Source: Candidatus Colimonas fimequi
GTDB lineage: Bacteria; Bacillota; Clostridia; Peptostreptococcales; Anaerovoracaceae
Direction of reading: 5' to 3'
Length of the DNA: 15,154 bases
NCBI GenBank assembly: GCA_018065295.1
Contig: JAGHTQ010000034.1
Coordinates: forward strand, 1-15,154
Positions 7,433 through 14,071 of the stretch are shown one piece after another (within the stretch, counting starts at the first letter, position 1; the number at the start of each line of letters is the position of its first letter). The notes beneath the pieces were generated by a model that worked only from the letters and a program-made list of their open reading frames with translations, ran no database searches and was not told the DNA's origin. The position numbers and the translations under genes are program-made.

Positions 7433-9171
7433 TAGTCACGCCCCCTTTCTAATTCTTCCTCACTAAGCTGAGAAAGAGCAATTTCCTGGTAAACTTCACA
7501 AGTATTGAGAAGTTCTCTATGTGTACCCTTGCCAACCAGATGGCCGTCATCGAGAACGAGAATCTGGTCCGCATCCATAATTGTATTAATACGCTGTGCA
7601 ACGATGATGATAGTGCTTCCAGCCACCTTCTCTGCTAGAGCCTGACGAAGCGCCTTGTCTGTCTTGAAGTCGAGAGCTGAGAAGCTATCGTCAAATATAT
7701 AGAGCTTCGGTCTCTTAACCAAAGCGCGGGCGATTGATAATCTCTGCTTCTGTCCACCAGATACGTTAGTACCACCCTGTGCTACCATCTCATCGATACC
7801 GTTAGGCTTCTCCTTGATGAACTCTGTAGCCTGAGCGATGTCCAGGGCTTCCATGAGTTCCTCATCTGTGGCGTCGCCTTTGCCATATCTCAGGTTGTCT
7901 GCAATAGTACCTGAGAACAGGAGACCCTTCTGAGGAACGTAACCTATCTCGTCTCTCAGCTGACTCATGGCAACGTTTCTAACATCGTGACCGTCGATGA
8001 GCACCTGACCTTCGGTAACGTCATAGAATCTAGGAATCAGATTAATCAGAGTTGATTTACCGCTACCAGTACCACCGATAATTGCAGTAGTCTTGCCAGG
8101 CTCAGCAACGAAGCTGATCTCTGCCAGAACTCTTGAGTCTGCATCAGGATATCTGAAAGTAACGTTTCTGAATTCAACCTTGCCCTGTCCATTCTCAATC
8201 ACTTCCGGAGTCTCAGGGTCAATGATTGTTGGTACCACGTCCAGAACCTTGCCGATTCTTCCAGCTGATACTGCAGCTCTTGGAATCATCATGAAGATCA
8301 TTGTTACGAAAAGAAATGACATGATAACGTGCATTGCATACTGCAGATATGCCAGCATGTCGCCAATGAGCAGGTTCTGTGCTTCAACCATGTGAGCACC
8401 AACCCAAACTATAAGGATACCAACACCGCTCATTACGAAAGTAAGTGATGGCATCATAAGTGACATAGCCTTATTGACGAATCTGTTAATTCCAGTTACG
8501 TCCAGGTTAGCAACGTCGAAACGATCTTCTTCCTTCTTCTCTGTATTAAAAGCACGAACAACCAGAGTACCCTCAAGTCGTTCCTTCATAATCAGATTAA
8601 CTCTGTCCAGCTTCTCCTGCATAACTTTGAACTTAGGCAGAATTGCTACGAAGCAAATGCCGATAATAACGAGTACGCAGATGAGCGCAACGCCAACAGT
8701 CCAGCTAAGAGCCAGGCTTGTCTTAACCGCCATGAATACGGCACCAACACCCATAATAGGCGCGAAGATTGCCATACGAAGAAGCATTACTGTTGCCTGC
8801 TGAATCATCTGAACGTCGTTAGTAGATCTTGTAATCAGTGATGCTGTTGAGAATGTTCCCAGTTCCTCTGTCGAAAACGCTGTTACCTTGCTAAACAGAG
8901 ATTTTCTTAGCTTGCGAGATACTCCGGCTGCTGTTCTAGCACCAAGTCCGTTGGCACATATAGCAGATGCTGCACTTGCTGCCGCAATGACCAGCATGAT
9001 AAGGCCAGTCTTCCTGATATAACCCATATCGCCCTTGATAATACCCAGGTCGATAATCTTAGCCATATATCCAGGAAGGAGCAATTCGCACATTGCCTGA
9101 CAGAACAGGAACACTATTATTAAGCCAACAAACGGAATATATGGCTTGTAGTATTTCAGTACTGTTTTCAA
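7432..9171 (-). CDS. ABC exporter half-transporter, degenerate ATP-site subunit (TM287-like)
   Basis: The 579-residue protein has an exporter-type membrane domain (about 12-300) and an ATPase domain. Motifs are Walker A GGTGSGKST (366-374), Q414, canonical signature VSGGQ (470-474), Walker B LYIFDD with Asp at the catalytic-Glu position (D495), and AQR at the switch, so the usual His is Gln526. These substitutions mark the non-hydrolysing site of heterodimeric exporters, and the intact signature completes the competent site on the partner. The start is TTG at 9171: GGGG (9182-9179) lies 7 nt upstream and the reading begins MKTVLKYYKPY, a natural family N-terminus. It is the first gene of a two-gene operon, with a promoter at 9232-9205, and ends by overlapping the partner's ATG by one base. 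Confidence 0.93.
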   Translation of the reverse strand: MKTVLKYYKPYIPFVGLIIVFLFCQAMCELLLPGYMAKIIDLGIIKGDMGYIRKTGLIMLVIAAASAASAICANGLGARTAAGVSRKLRKSLFSKVTAFSTEELGTFSTASLITRSTNDVQMIQQATVMLLRMAIFAPIMGVGAVFMAVKTSLALSWTVGVALICVLVIIGICFVAILPKFKVMQEKLDRVNLIMKERLEGTLVVRAFNTEKKEEDRFDVANLDVTGINRFVNKAMSLMMPSLTFVMSGVGILIVWVGAHMVEAQNLLIGDMLAYLQYAMHVIMSFLFVTMIFMMIPRAAVSAGRIGKVLDVVPTIIDPETPEVIENGQGKVEFRNVTFRYPDADSRVLAEISFVAEPGKTTAIIGGTGSGKSTLINLIPRFYDVTEGQVLIDGHDVRNVAMSQLRDEIGYVPQKGLLFSGTIADNLRYGKGDATDEELMEALDIAQATEFIKEKPNGIDEMVAQGGTNVSGGQKQRLSIARALVKRPKLYIFDDSFSALDFKTDKALRQALAEKVAGSTIIIVAQRINTIMDADQILVLDDGHLVGKGTHRELLNTCEVYQEIALSQLSEEELERGRD

Positions 9172-9204
9172 AAAGTTTCCCCTTTCTTATCTAACTTCTA
9201 ATTT

Positions 9205-9232
9205 AGTATACCTCACGTCTAGCCAGTTTCAA
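9205..9232 (-). promoter_or_regulatory. Promoter of the ABC exporter operon
   Basis: On the minus strand, TTGAAA (9232-9227), a 16-bp spacer and TATACT (9210-9205) match sigma-A boxes at 5/6 each. A leader of roughly 27 nt carries the AAAGGGG ribosome binding site before the TTG start. Confidence 0.6.
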
Positions 9233-9265
9233 AGGGACCGCCCAACTTTTCACCTTATTTTCACA

Positions 9266-9294
9266 TTGTTTTTTAAGGCGCCATGACTTACAAT
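9266..9294 (+). promoter_or_regulatory. Probable birA promoter
   Basis: TTGTTT (9266-9271), 17 bp and TACAAT (9289-9294) are spaced as a sigma-A promoter, with a weak -35 and good -10. The leader carries AAGGAGG (9308-9314), 5 nt before the birA ATG. No recognisable biotin-operator dyad was seen here. Confidence 0.5.
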
Positions 9295-9319
9295 TTTCAT
9301 AGAGATAAAGGAGGCCAAT

Positions 9320-10300
9320 ATGGCAACAAAGGATTTAGTACTTGCAGCTCTTCAGGCCAGTCGCGGCGACTATTTATCAGGGGAAGAGCTGAGCAATACA
9401 TTGGATATTTCCCGCACTTCGATCTGGAAGGCGATAAAAACTCTCCGCGAAGAGGGACACAACATCGAAGCCGTAACAAACAAGGGCTACATGCTCATTC
9501 CGGACACACGTCTCATTACTGAGAGCGGCGTTCGCGATGGACTGGCAGAATTTTGCAAAGACATCCCGGTCCACGTCTTCGACACCATAGACTCAACTAA
9601 CGCATACGCTAAGAAACTGGCACTGGACGGGGCACCAGATGGCACCGTCGTTATTGCCCGCACTCAGACTGCCGGCCGCGGAAGATTGGGCAGAAGTTTC
9701 TACTCACCACGTGAGGGTATATACATCAGCATCATCATTAAGCCTGAGTTTGACGTGAGCAAATCCGTGCTCATCACTTCTGCAGCAGCTGTAGCAGTAG
9801 CCCAGGCTATCGAAGATGTTGCTGGTCAGGATGCTAAGATCAAGTGGGTAAATGATATTTACGTTAACGATAAGAAGGTTTGCGGTATTCTCACTGAAGG
9901 CATGACCGATTTTGAAACAGGCAGAATTTCAAATCTGATTATCGGTATCGGAATTAACACATCGATCAAAGATTTTCCAGAGGAACTTCTCGGCACTGTA
10001 GGCGCAGTTGAAGGTGACTATTCAGCAGCACATCTTGCTGGCGCTGTAGTCAGCAACACCCTTAAGTACGCTCACGATATCGAGGCGAGAGCATTTATGG
10101 ACGTATATCGCAGCAAGAGCCTCCTTACAGGAAGAACTGTTATGACTTACAAGGGCAGCTACAAAGTTAGCCCAGAAGACGAACTCACCGGCGTACCTGC
10201 CAAGGTTCTTGGCATCGACGACGACGGCGGTCTTCAGGTGGAATTTGAAGACGGAAGCCGTCAGGTACTGACTACTGGTGAAGTAACAATTAGATTATAA
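9320..10300 (+). CDS. birA: Bifunctional biotin-[acetyl-CoA-carboxylase] ligase / biotin repressor
   Basis: BirA makes biotinyl-AMP from biotin and ATP and transfers biotin to the carrier lysine of carboxylases or decarboxylases. The 326 residues show a winged-helix N-terminus (about 5-60: EELSNTLDISRTSIWKAIKTL, then a GY-type wing), so this is the Group II form that can also repress transcription. The ligase domain has the biotinyl-AMP loop GRGRLGR (119-125), KWVNDIY (175-181, usually KWPND) and GIGIN (about 212-216), followed by the SH3-like C-terminal domain with the EFEDGSRQVL stretch. Length is normal for the family. The start is fixed by AAGGAGG 5 nt upstream of the ATG. It is monocistronic, divergent from the ABC operon, and followed by a terminator. 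No biotin synthesis or uptake gene lies in the window, so its DNA targets are elsewhere. Confidence 0.95.
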   Translation: MATKDLVLAALQASRGDYLSGEELSNTLDISRTSIWKAIKTLREEGHNIEAVTNKGYMLIPDTRLITESGVRDGLAEFCKDIPVHVFDTIDSTNAYAKKLALDGAPDGTVVIARTQTAGRGRLGRSFYSPREGIYISIIIKPEFDVSKSVLITSAAAVAVAQAIEDVAGQDAKIKWVNDIYVNDKKVCGILTEGMTDFETGRISNLIIGIGINTSIKDFPEELLGTVGAVEGDYSAAHLAGAVVSNTLKYAHDIEARAFMDVYRSKSLLTGRTVMTYKGSYKVSPEDELTGVPAKVLGIDDDGGLQVEFEDGSRQVLTTGEVTIRL

Positions 10301-10309
10301 GCGGAGCGA

Positions 10310-10342
10310 GAAGTCACTACTGTTGTAGTGGCTTCTTATTTT
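10310..10342 (+). terminator. birA terminator
   Basis: GAAGTCACTAC (10310-10320) and GTAGTGGCTTC (10325-10335) form an 11-bp stem with one G-U pair and a TGTT loop, followed by TTATTTTG. It begins 10 nt after the birA stop. Confidence 0.8.
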
Positions 10343-10343
10343 G

Positions 10344-10375
10344 TGGTTTTATGGTTTCGTGGTTCTATGATTTCA
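10344..10375 (+). repeat. Degenerate 8-bp tandem repeat, four copies
   Basis: TGGTTTTA, TGGTTTCG, TGGTTCTA and TGATTTCA follow one another without gaps, each differing from its neighbour at a few positions. The last copy runs into the outer arm of the adjoining inverted-repeat element. No coding frame explains the 8-nt period. Confidence 0.5.
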
Positions 10376-10593
10376 CCGGTCCAACTGCTCTTGACGTTTA
10401 TTCTACGTCACTACCGTTGAAGGCGTCATTCTTTGCAAAGTTTCCTGCGAACGAATTTCACCGATGCGTCTTCGCCCGCCGTTGATACTGCGTCGCAACC
10501 GTTGAAAAAAGCGTCTAGAAATCCCGCGATTCCAATAGCTTCTTCAACGGTAGCAATAGAATTTCAATATAAGTAGCGCCCACGCCGGTGAAA
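10371..10593. repeat. 223-bp non-coding element with nested inverted repeats
   Basis: The ends TTTCACCGG (10371-10379) and CCGGTGAAA (10585-10593) are exact reverse complements. Inside, CTACCGTTGAAG (10411-10422) pairs perfectly with CTTCAACGGTAG (10542-10553), and ATTCTA (10400-10405) with TAGAAT (10557-10562). The gap between outer and inner arms is 31 nt on both sides, so the whole piece can fold symmetrically. The loop holds two further variants of the inner motif in direct orientation, CCGTTGAT then GCGTC near 10473 and CCGTTGAA then GCGTC near 10499. A local hairpin TGACGT/ACGTCA (10392-10410) competes with the long fold. No ORF is present. It could be a decayed MITE-like element or a structured RNA; no target-site duplication is evident. 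Together with flanks it fills the gene-free stretch 10301-10660. Confidence 0.55.
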
Positions 10594-10626
10594 CAGACCT
10601 CCATATAACAAATGAATAATAGTTCT

Positions 10627-10654
10627 TTGTTGAGGACTTCTTTTACTGTATACT
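10627..10654 (+). promoter_or_regulatory. Promoter of the SGNH hydrolase operon
   Basis: TTGTTG (10627-10632), 16 bp and TATACT (10649-10654) form a plausible sigma-A promoter. The -10 ends 6 nt before the ATG at 10661, so the transcript should begin at or next to the start codon. AGG (10655-10657) is too close to the ATG to act as a normal ribosome binding site. Confidence 0.55.
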
Positions 10655-10660
10655 AGGTCT

Positions 10661-11221
10661 ATGGGTAATTTAAGCAAAGTGATTTTATTTAGTGGGGACA
10701 GCATAGTTAACGGCTTCCCTTACAGACGCACTCAGTCTTTCCCATCGATTATCGAACGGGAGCTTGGTGTTACTGTATATAACGAAGGACGAAATGGCGA
10801 GACTGCTGCGCAGCTTTCAAGATATTTTCTCAGAGAAGTTAAGAGGCTTAAGCCTGACATGGTATTCATCATGACTGGTTCAAATGACGTGATGGAGGTG
10901 GGCGTTACAGCAGAGGGCGTTGCTGAAACTATTCTCGAGATGGCTGATGGGGCAGCGAAACTTGGCGCTGAAGTAGTACTGATGACATCAATTGATAACG
11001 ACCCAGTGCTTGCCAGCCAGAGATGGATGCGTGGCGTGGACTACGTTCGTGCCAATAATCTCCTCTCAGAGATTGGTACAATACTTAAGGATTCGGAGTA
11101 TACAGTTATTGATACTGGCACCCTTTATAGGGAGTGTGGCGAATACACTGACGGTGTTCATCCGACACCTGCCGGATACCGCTTCATCGCCGATATAATA
11201 ATGAACGGAAACTACATTTAA
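10661..11221 (+). CDS. SGNH/GDSL-family hydrolase (esterase or lipase-like), cytoplasmic
   Basis: The 186 residues carry the four SGNH blocks: GDSI with nucleophile S14, the block II glycine in NEGRNG (41-46), GSND with N75, and DGVHPT with catalytic D164 and H167 close to the C-terminus. It has no signal peptide, so it should act inside the cell on an acyl ester or similar substrate; these families do not predict a substrate. It has the minimal single-domain length. It is followed after 11 nt by an ArsR-family regulator gene whose ribosome binding site AAGGAG starts inside its own stop codon, so the two are one operon. It is first in the unit, with a promoter whose -10 is 6 nt from the ATG. 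Confidence 0.88.
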   Translation: MGNLSKVILFSGDSIVNGFPYRRTQSFPSIIERELGVTVYNEGRNGETAAQLSRYFLREVKRLKPDMVFIMTGSNDVMEVGVTAEGVAETILEMADGAAKLGAEVVLMTSIDNDPVLASQRWMRGVDYVRANNLLSEIGTILKDSEYTVIDTGTLYRECGEYTDGVHPTPAGYRFIADIIMNGNYI

Positions 11222-11232
11222 GGAGTTAAAAT

Positions 11233-11571
11233 ATGAGATTAAGAAAACAACCGGACGAAATGCAGGAGAAAGAAATCCTGTTAATGGCAAGAATTTCAGA
11301 TGCTCTGGCCCACCCTGCCAGAATTAAGATTTTTCGTTACATTATGCAGCAGAACAAGAAGTTCAAGAAGGTCTGCAACAAGGATCTTGTAGAGCATTTC
11401 GACTACGCACAGGCAACTATTTCACAGCACGTTAAGAAGCTGGCTGATGCAGGACTTCTCGAGAAGAGAAAGATCGACAGATACACTTATTACTACGTGC
11501 ATCTTGGCACTCTCAATGACTATATGACTGCGACTAAGCATTTTGAGAATATGCCAGAAAGTGATGATTAA
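11233..11571 (+). CDS. ArsR-family winged-helix transcriptional regulator
   Basis: The 112-residue protein shows the ArsR pattern: an N-terminal helix with ISDALAHPARIKIFRYIM (about 21-38), a helix-turn-helix with recognition helix AQATISQHVKKLADAGLL (about 59-76), and a beta-wing RKIDRYTYYYVH. The classic metal motif ELCVCDL is absent from the HTH, and the single visible Cys (about 48) does not make a metal site. It may therefore sense something other than a metal, or act without a ligand. The start follows AAGGAG by 7 nt. Co-transcription with the SGNH hydrolase suggests it controls that unit or a nearby promoter. A strong terminator follows the stop by 15 nt. Confidence 0.88.
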   Translation: MRLRKQPDEMQEKEILLMARISDALAHPARIKIFRYIMQQNKKFKKVCNKDLVEHFDYAQATISQHVKKLADAGLLEKRKIDRYTYYYVHLGTLNDYMTATKHFENMPESDD

Positions 11572-11586
11572 TTATAGACGATGTTA

Positions 11587-11616
11587 AAAAGACGCTCGGT
11601 TGAGCGTCTTTTGTTA
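11587..11616 (+). terminator. Terminator of the SGNH-ArsR operon (shared hairpin type, copy 1)
   Basis: AAAAGACGCTC (11587-11597) and GAGCGTCTTTT (11602-11612) form a perfect 11-bp stem with a GGTT loop, then GTTATTGTT. The same stem recurs at 12363 and 14628. Confidence 0.9.
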
Positions 11617-11644
11617 TTGTTGTCTGTTATCAACGCAGCTGTCG

Positions 11645-11695
11645 AACAACGACGCAAACATCGTTCTTGACATCGTTGTTAAAACTGTTTATGAT
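11645..11695 (+). promoter_or_regulatory. Promoter with inverted repeat for the toxin-antitoxin operon
   Basis: TTGACA (11667-11672), 17 bp and TATGAT (11690-11695) form a strong sigma-A promoter. AACAACGA (11645-11652) and TCGTTGTT (11673-11680) are exact inverted repeats that bracket the -35, and a TCGTT half-site lies between (11661-11665). This is the expected placement of an operator for the autoregulation typical of type II modules; the binding itself is inferred. Confidence 0.7.
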
Positions 11696-11717
11696 TGTCT
11701 CAAAGGAGGATGTTATT

Positions 11718-12041
11718 ATGGATGCTATGGTAAAGACAATGAATAATCTGGTATCGATCAACGCATTTAATCGAGGTGAGGCGAGCAAGATTTTTGATAT
11801 GGTGCGCAAGACAAATCAGCCTAAGCTTGTTCTTAAACGTAATGAACCAGAATGCATATTGTTATCACCGACTTCATATAGTGACATGGTTCGTGAACTT
11901 GAGGATTTGCGCGACTACAAGATGGCAATTGAGAGATTGGCCAAATCAGACGGCAAAACAATTACTTGGGAAAAACTCAAGACAACTCTTAAGATAACAG
12001 ATGAGGAACTAGATGAAATAGGGGATATTGAATTTGAGTAA
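11718..12041 (+). CDS. Type II antitoxin, Phd/YefM-like
   Basis: The 107-residue protein has the Phd/YefM layout. Its N-terminal DNA-binding fold begins VSINAFNRGEASKIFDMV and has the strand pair KLVLKRNEPECILLSP, where the family has a basic-N-x-P turn. A helical, acidic C-terminus (ERLAKSD to DELDEIGDIEFE) would wrap the toxin. The start is ATG 11718, placed 8 nt after AGGAGG; upstream in-frame codons back to 11667 overlap the -35 box and are not a credible start. It is predicted to neutralise the RelE-like toxin and repress its own promoter through the inverted repeat at 11645-11680. The toxin frame overlaps its 3' end, the usual coupled order of antitoxin then toxin. Confidence 0.88.
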   Translation: MDAMVKTMNNLVSINAFNRGEASKIFDMVRKTNQPKLVLKRNEPECILLSPTSYSDMVRELEDLRDYKMAIERLAKSDGKTITWEKLKTTLKITDEELDEIGDIEFE

Positions 12042-12363
12042 CGGCAAATGGGTTAAAGAGTTTATACCAGAGGCTGTTAATGACTTGCAGAAACTAGATG
12101 GCTCTGTTAAGAAAATCGCACTCAAGGCTATTGATAAGGTGAGCACAAATCCGCTCCCAGCAGCTGAAGGTGGGTACGGCAAACCTCTGGGAAACAAGGG
12201 TGGTCGTAATCTGACTGGCCTGCTCAAAGTTAAGCTAAAACAGTCAGGAATTCGTATTGTTTACACCCTGGTTAGAGATGAAGAGAAAATGAAAGTTATA
12301 GTAATCGGCATTCGGGCTGACAGTGAAGTCTATGACGAAGCTGCGAAGAGGATGCGAAAATAA
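12028..12363 (+). CDS. Type II toxin, RelE/ParE superfamily (probable mRNA interferase)
   Basis: RelE toxins cut mRNA in the ribosomal A site. About 110 residues show the family core: helices EFIPEAVNDLQKLDGSVKK and ALKAIDKV, then the strand LLKVKL (K67, K69), GIRIVY with R76, and IGIRADSEVYDEAAKR with R96 and Y102, numbered from the first TTG. These basic and Tyr positions match the places where E. coli RelE has its cleavage residues. The start is unclear: TTG 12028 is only 3 nt from GGGG (12021-12024), while TTG 12034 is 9 nt from it. Either overlaps the antitoxin gene (by 14 or 8 nt) and makes translation depend on it. A non-ATG start may keep toxin below antitoxin. The stop codon abuts the terminator stem. 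Confidence 0.88.
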   Translation: MNLSNGKWVKEFIPEAVNDLQKLDGSVKKIALKAIDKVSTNPLPAAEGGYGKPLGNKGGRNLTGLLKVKLKQSGIRIVYTLVRDEEKMKVIVIGIRADSEVYDEAAKRMRK

Positions 12364-12391
12364 AAAGACGCTCGGCTGAGCGTCTTTTCTT
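12363..12391. terminator. Bidirectional terminator (shared hairpin type, copy 2)
   Basis: AAAAGACGCTC (12363-12373) and GAGCGTCTTTT (12378-12388) pair perfectly with a GGCT loop. It sits between the toxin stop and the convergent DMT transporter stop at 12398. T-runs are present on both strands, so it can end both units. Confidence 0.9.
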
Positions 12392-12397
12392 TCGTCA

Positions 12398-13333
12398 TTA
12401 TGAGTTTTTCTTCTTGATCAAATCTGCAGGTGATACCTGCGCAATAATTACTGCTACCAGCATTACCAGACAGCCGAAGAGTTCACGTGCTGTAAGCACT
12501 TCTCCCAGGAAGAGGAATCCGCAGATTACTGCGAAGAGTGCTTCCATGCTCATGATGATTGAAGCAGCTGTCGGATTGGCGTGGCGCTGTGCGAATACCT
12601 GAAGAGTGAACGCTACAGCCGATGACATAATGCCAGTGTAGATAATGGCGATGGCACCGCTTCTGATTGCTTCCATCGAGATCTCTTCCACGAAGGAACC
12701 GATGAGAAGGCTGAGGCATGCGGATACGAAGAACTGGGCTGCCGACAACTTAATCGGATTAAGCTTCGGTGCGAAGTGGTCAATAACCAGGATGTGAACC
12801 GCCCAGAAGAATGCACCTACCAGTGAAATCAGATCGCCCCACGCGATGGTGAATGCTCCGTTGATGCAAAGATAATAGAGGCCGATTACACCAAGGATTG
12901 CTCCTACGAAGTGATTAGCCCTAACTGGCTGCTTAAGCAAAACGCCCAGCATTGGAACGATGACGATGTACATGGCAGTCAGGAATCCTGACTTGCCAGC
13001 CTCAACGTACTGCAGACCGATCTGCTGTGATACTCCAGCAGCACATACAACAACGCCGCAGACAAGTCCGCCCTTGATTAGCATCTTGCGTCTTGCTGTC
13101 AGGAAACCGTCAGTAGGGCTAGCCGGATATTCCGGCTCCATGTCCTTATCAATTCCCATCTTATGTGTAACAAACCAGACCAGAATCAGCACTGCAGAAC
13201 CCAGGAAATTACGAAGGGCATTGAAATAAAAGGGACCCATTGAGTCCATGCCCATTCTCTGAGTTACGAAAGCTGAACCCCAGATAACGGCTGCTATGAA
13301 TATGCAAATGTTAGCTTTTATTGTTTTGTTCAT
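12398..13333 (-). CDS. EamA-family (DMT superfamily) membrane transporter
   Basis: The 311 residues hold two EamA repeats, giving about ten transmembrane helices. Repeat 1 opens with FIAAVIWGSAFVTQRMGM (about 12-29), where the AxxWGS motif is the hallmark. A hydrophilic loop (about 60-85) precedes the third helix. Repeat 2 starts near GDLISLVGAFFWAVHILVID and includes the conserved helix beginning NPTAASIIMSMEALFAVI with the E of the DMT signature, then GEVLTARELFGCLVML. Members export amino acids or other metabolites; the substrate cannot be read from sequence. ATG 13333 follows AAGGGG by 7 nt. It is a single-gene unit with its own promoter, divergent from the phosphatase-RNase H operon. Confidence 0.88.
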   Translation of the reverse strand: MNKTIKANICIFIAAVIWGSAFVTQRMGMDSMGPFYFNALRNFLGSAVLILVWFVTHKMGIDKDMEPEYPASPTDGFLTARRKMLIKGGLVCGVVVCAAGVSQQIGLQYVEAGKSGFLTAMYIVIVPMLGVLLKQPVRANHFVGAILGVIGLYYLCINGAFTIAWGDLISLVGAFFWAVHILVIDHFAPKLNPIKLSAAQFFVSACLSLLIGSFVEEISMEAIRSGAIAIIYTGIMSSAVAFTLQVFAQRHANPTAASIIMSMEALFAVICGFLFLGEVLTARELFGCLVMLVAVIIAQVSPADLIKKKNS

Positions 13334-13363
13334 TAGTTATCCCCTTTTGAAACGTACCATTCA

Positions 13364-13392
13364 AATTTAGCATTGACAGTGTGGAGTGTCAA
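13364..13392 (-). promoter_or_regulatory. Promoter of the DMT transporter gene
   Basis: On the minus strand TTGACA (13392-13387), a 17-bp spacer ending in TGC, and TAAATT (13369-13364) give a perfect -35 with an extended -10. A second TTGACA on the plus strand (13373-13378) makes a 6-bp inverted repeat with it, spaced by 8 bp, inside the spacer region. This could be an operator or chance. Confidence 0.55.
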
Positions 13393-13400
13393 CAAAAGTA

Positions 13401-13409
13401 TGGTATAAT
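13401..13409 (+). promoter_or_regulatory. Extended -10 promoter of the phosphatase-RNase H operon
   Basis: TGG then TATAAT (13404-13409) is a perfect extended -10. No -35 is recognisable at 16-18 nt. The start site near 13416 leaves a short leader that carries AAGGAG (13420-13425), 7 nt before ATG 13433. It lies back to back with the DMT promoter, about 10 bp from that promoter's -35. Confidence 0.65.
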
Positions 13410-13432
13410 TATTGGCACAAAGGAGATTAATT

Positions 13433-14053
13433 ATGGAATCAAAAATTTGTCTTATCAGACACGGAATTACAGAAGGAAATCAGCTGCAGGTGTTCTACGG
13501 GGGTGTTGATATTCCTCTCGCTGAAGAAGGAATGGAACAGTTACGCCAGCAGGTTGAAGACGATATATATCCAAGATATGAGAACGCCGAATATTACACT
13601 TCGGGCATGCTCAGAACAGAACAGACTTTTGAGATTATTTTCGGAGATCAGGAGCACAGTGTAATTAATAATCTGCGCGAAATGAACTTCGGTGACTACG
13701 AAATGCGTCACTACAGAGACCTTAAGGATGACGAGGTGTTTAAGGTTTGGTATCACGATCTAACTGGTCAGACAGTACCACCAAATGGCGAGAGCATTTC
13801 TCAGTTCAAGACTCGCGTGAAGGAAGGTTTCGAAGAGCTTAAAGTGAACCATTTGCAGCAGGTTATCAGACTTCGCAATCAGGAGAAGATGGCAGCATCA
13901 GTTGTAGTATGTCACGCAGGCCCAATTTGCACAATTCTTGAGTCAGTTTGGCCTGGCAAGCACAAGAATATGTTTTCATGGGCGCCAGATCCTGGCCATG
14001 GATATGTTCTTACACTCAAGGATGGTACAGTTACTGGATACGAGAAATTCTAA
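13433..14053 (+). CDS. Histidine phosphatase family protein (phosphoglycerate mutase / CobC-like)
   Basis: The 206 residues have the family signature LIRHGITEGN (7-16), with H10 as the phosphate-accepting His and R9 beside it. Further conserved residues are R61 in MLRTEQT, E83 in LREMNFGDYE, and the second catalytic His H161 in VVCHAGP. The pattern is closest to the small broad-specificity and alpha-ribazole phosphatases (CobC/GpmB-like) rather than true mutases, but the substrate is not settled. ATG 13433 is chosen because AAGGAG lies 7 nt before it; the upstream in-frame TTG (13412) falls before the predicted transcript start. RNase HI follows after 18 nt in the same operon, a pairing of interest because the two activities occur as one fused protein in mycobacteria. 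Confidence 0.88.
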   Translation: MESKICLIRHGITEGNQLQVFYGGVDIPLAEEGMEQLRQQVEDDIYPRYENAEYYTSGMLRTEQTFEIIFGDQEHSVINNLREMNFGDYEMRHYRDLKDDEVFKVWYHDLTGQTVPPNGESISQFKTRVKEGFEELKVNHLQQVIRLRNQEKMAASVVVCHAGPICTILESVWPGKHKNMFSWAPDPGHGYVLTLKDGTVTGYEKF

Positions 14054-14071
14054 CTAAACGGAGACGATTAA

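Noticed and set aside
9247..9264. Direct repeat TTTTCAC twice at 11-nt spacing upstream of birA
   Set aside because: Short, AT-rich and not symmetric; it does not look like a biotin operator and may be chance.
9283..9522. A 79-codon plus-strand frame over the birA start
   Set aside because: It begins within the promoter, has no ribosome binding site, and overlaps birA in another frame with no recognisable protein features.
11667..11717. Longer antitoxin reading from 11667
   Set aside because: The proposed start lies in the -35 box, and AGGAGG is correctly placed for ATG 11718.
13412..13432. Upstream TTG start adding seven residues to the histidine phosphatase
   Set aside because: It has no ribosome binding site, lies before the predicted transcript start, and would read through the AAGGAG that serves the ATG at 13433.
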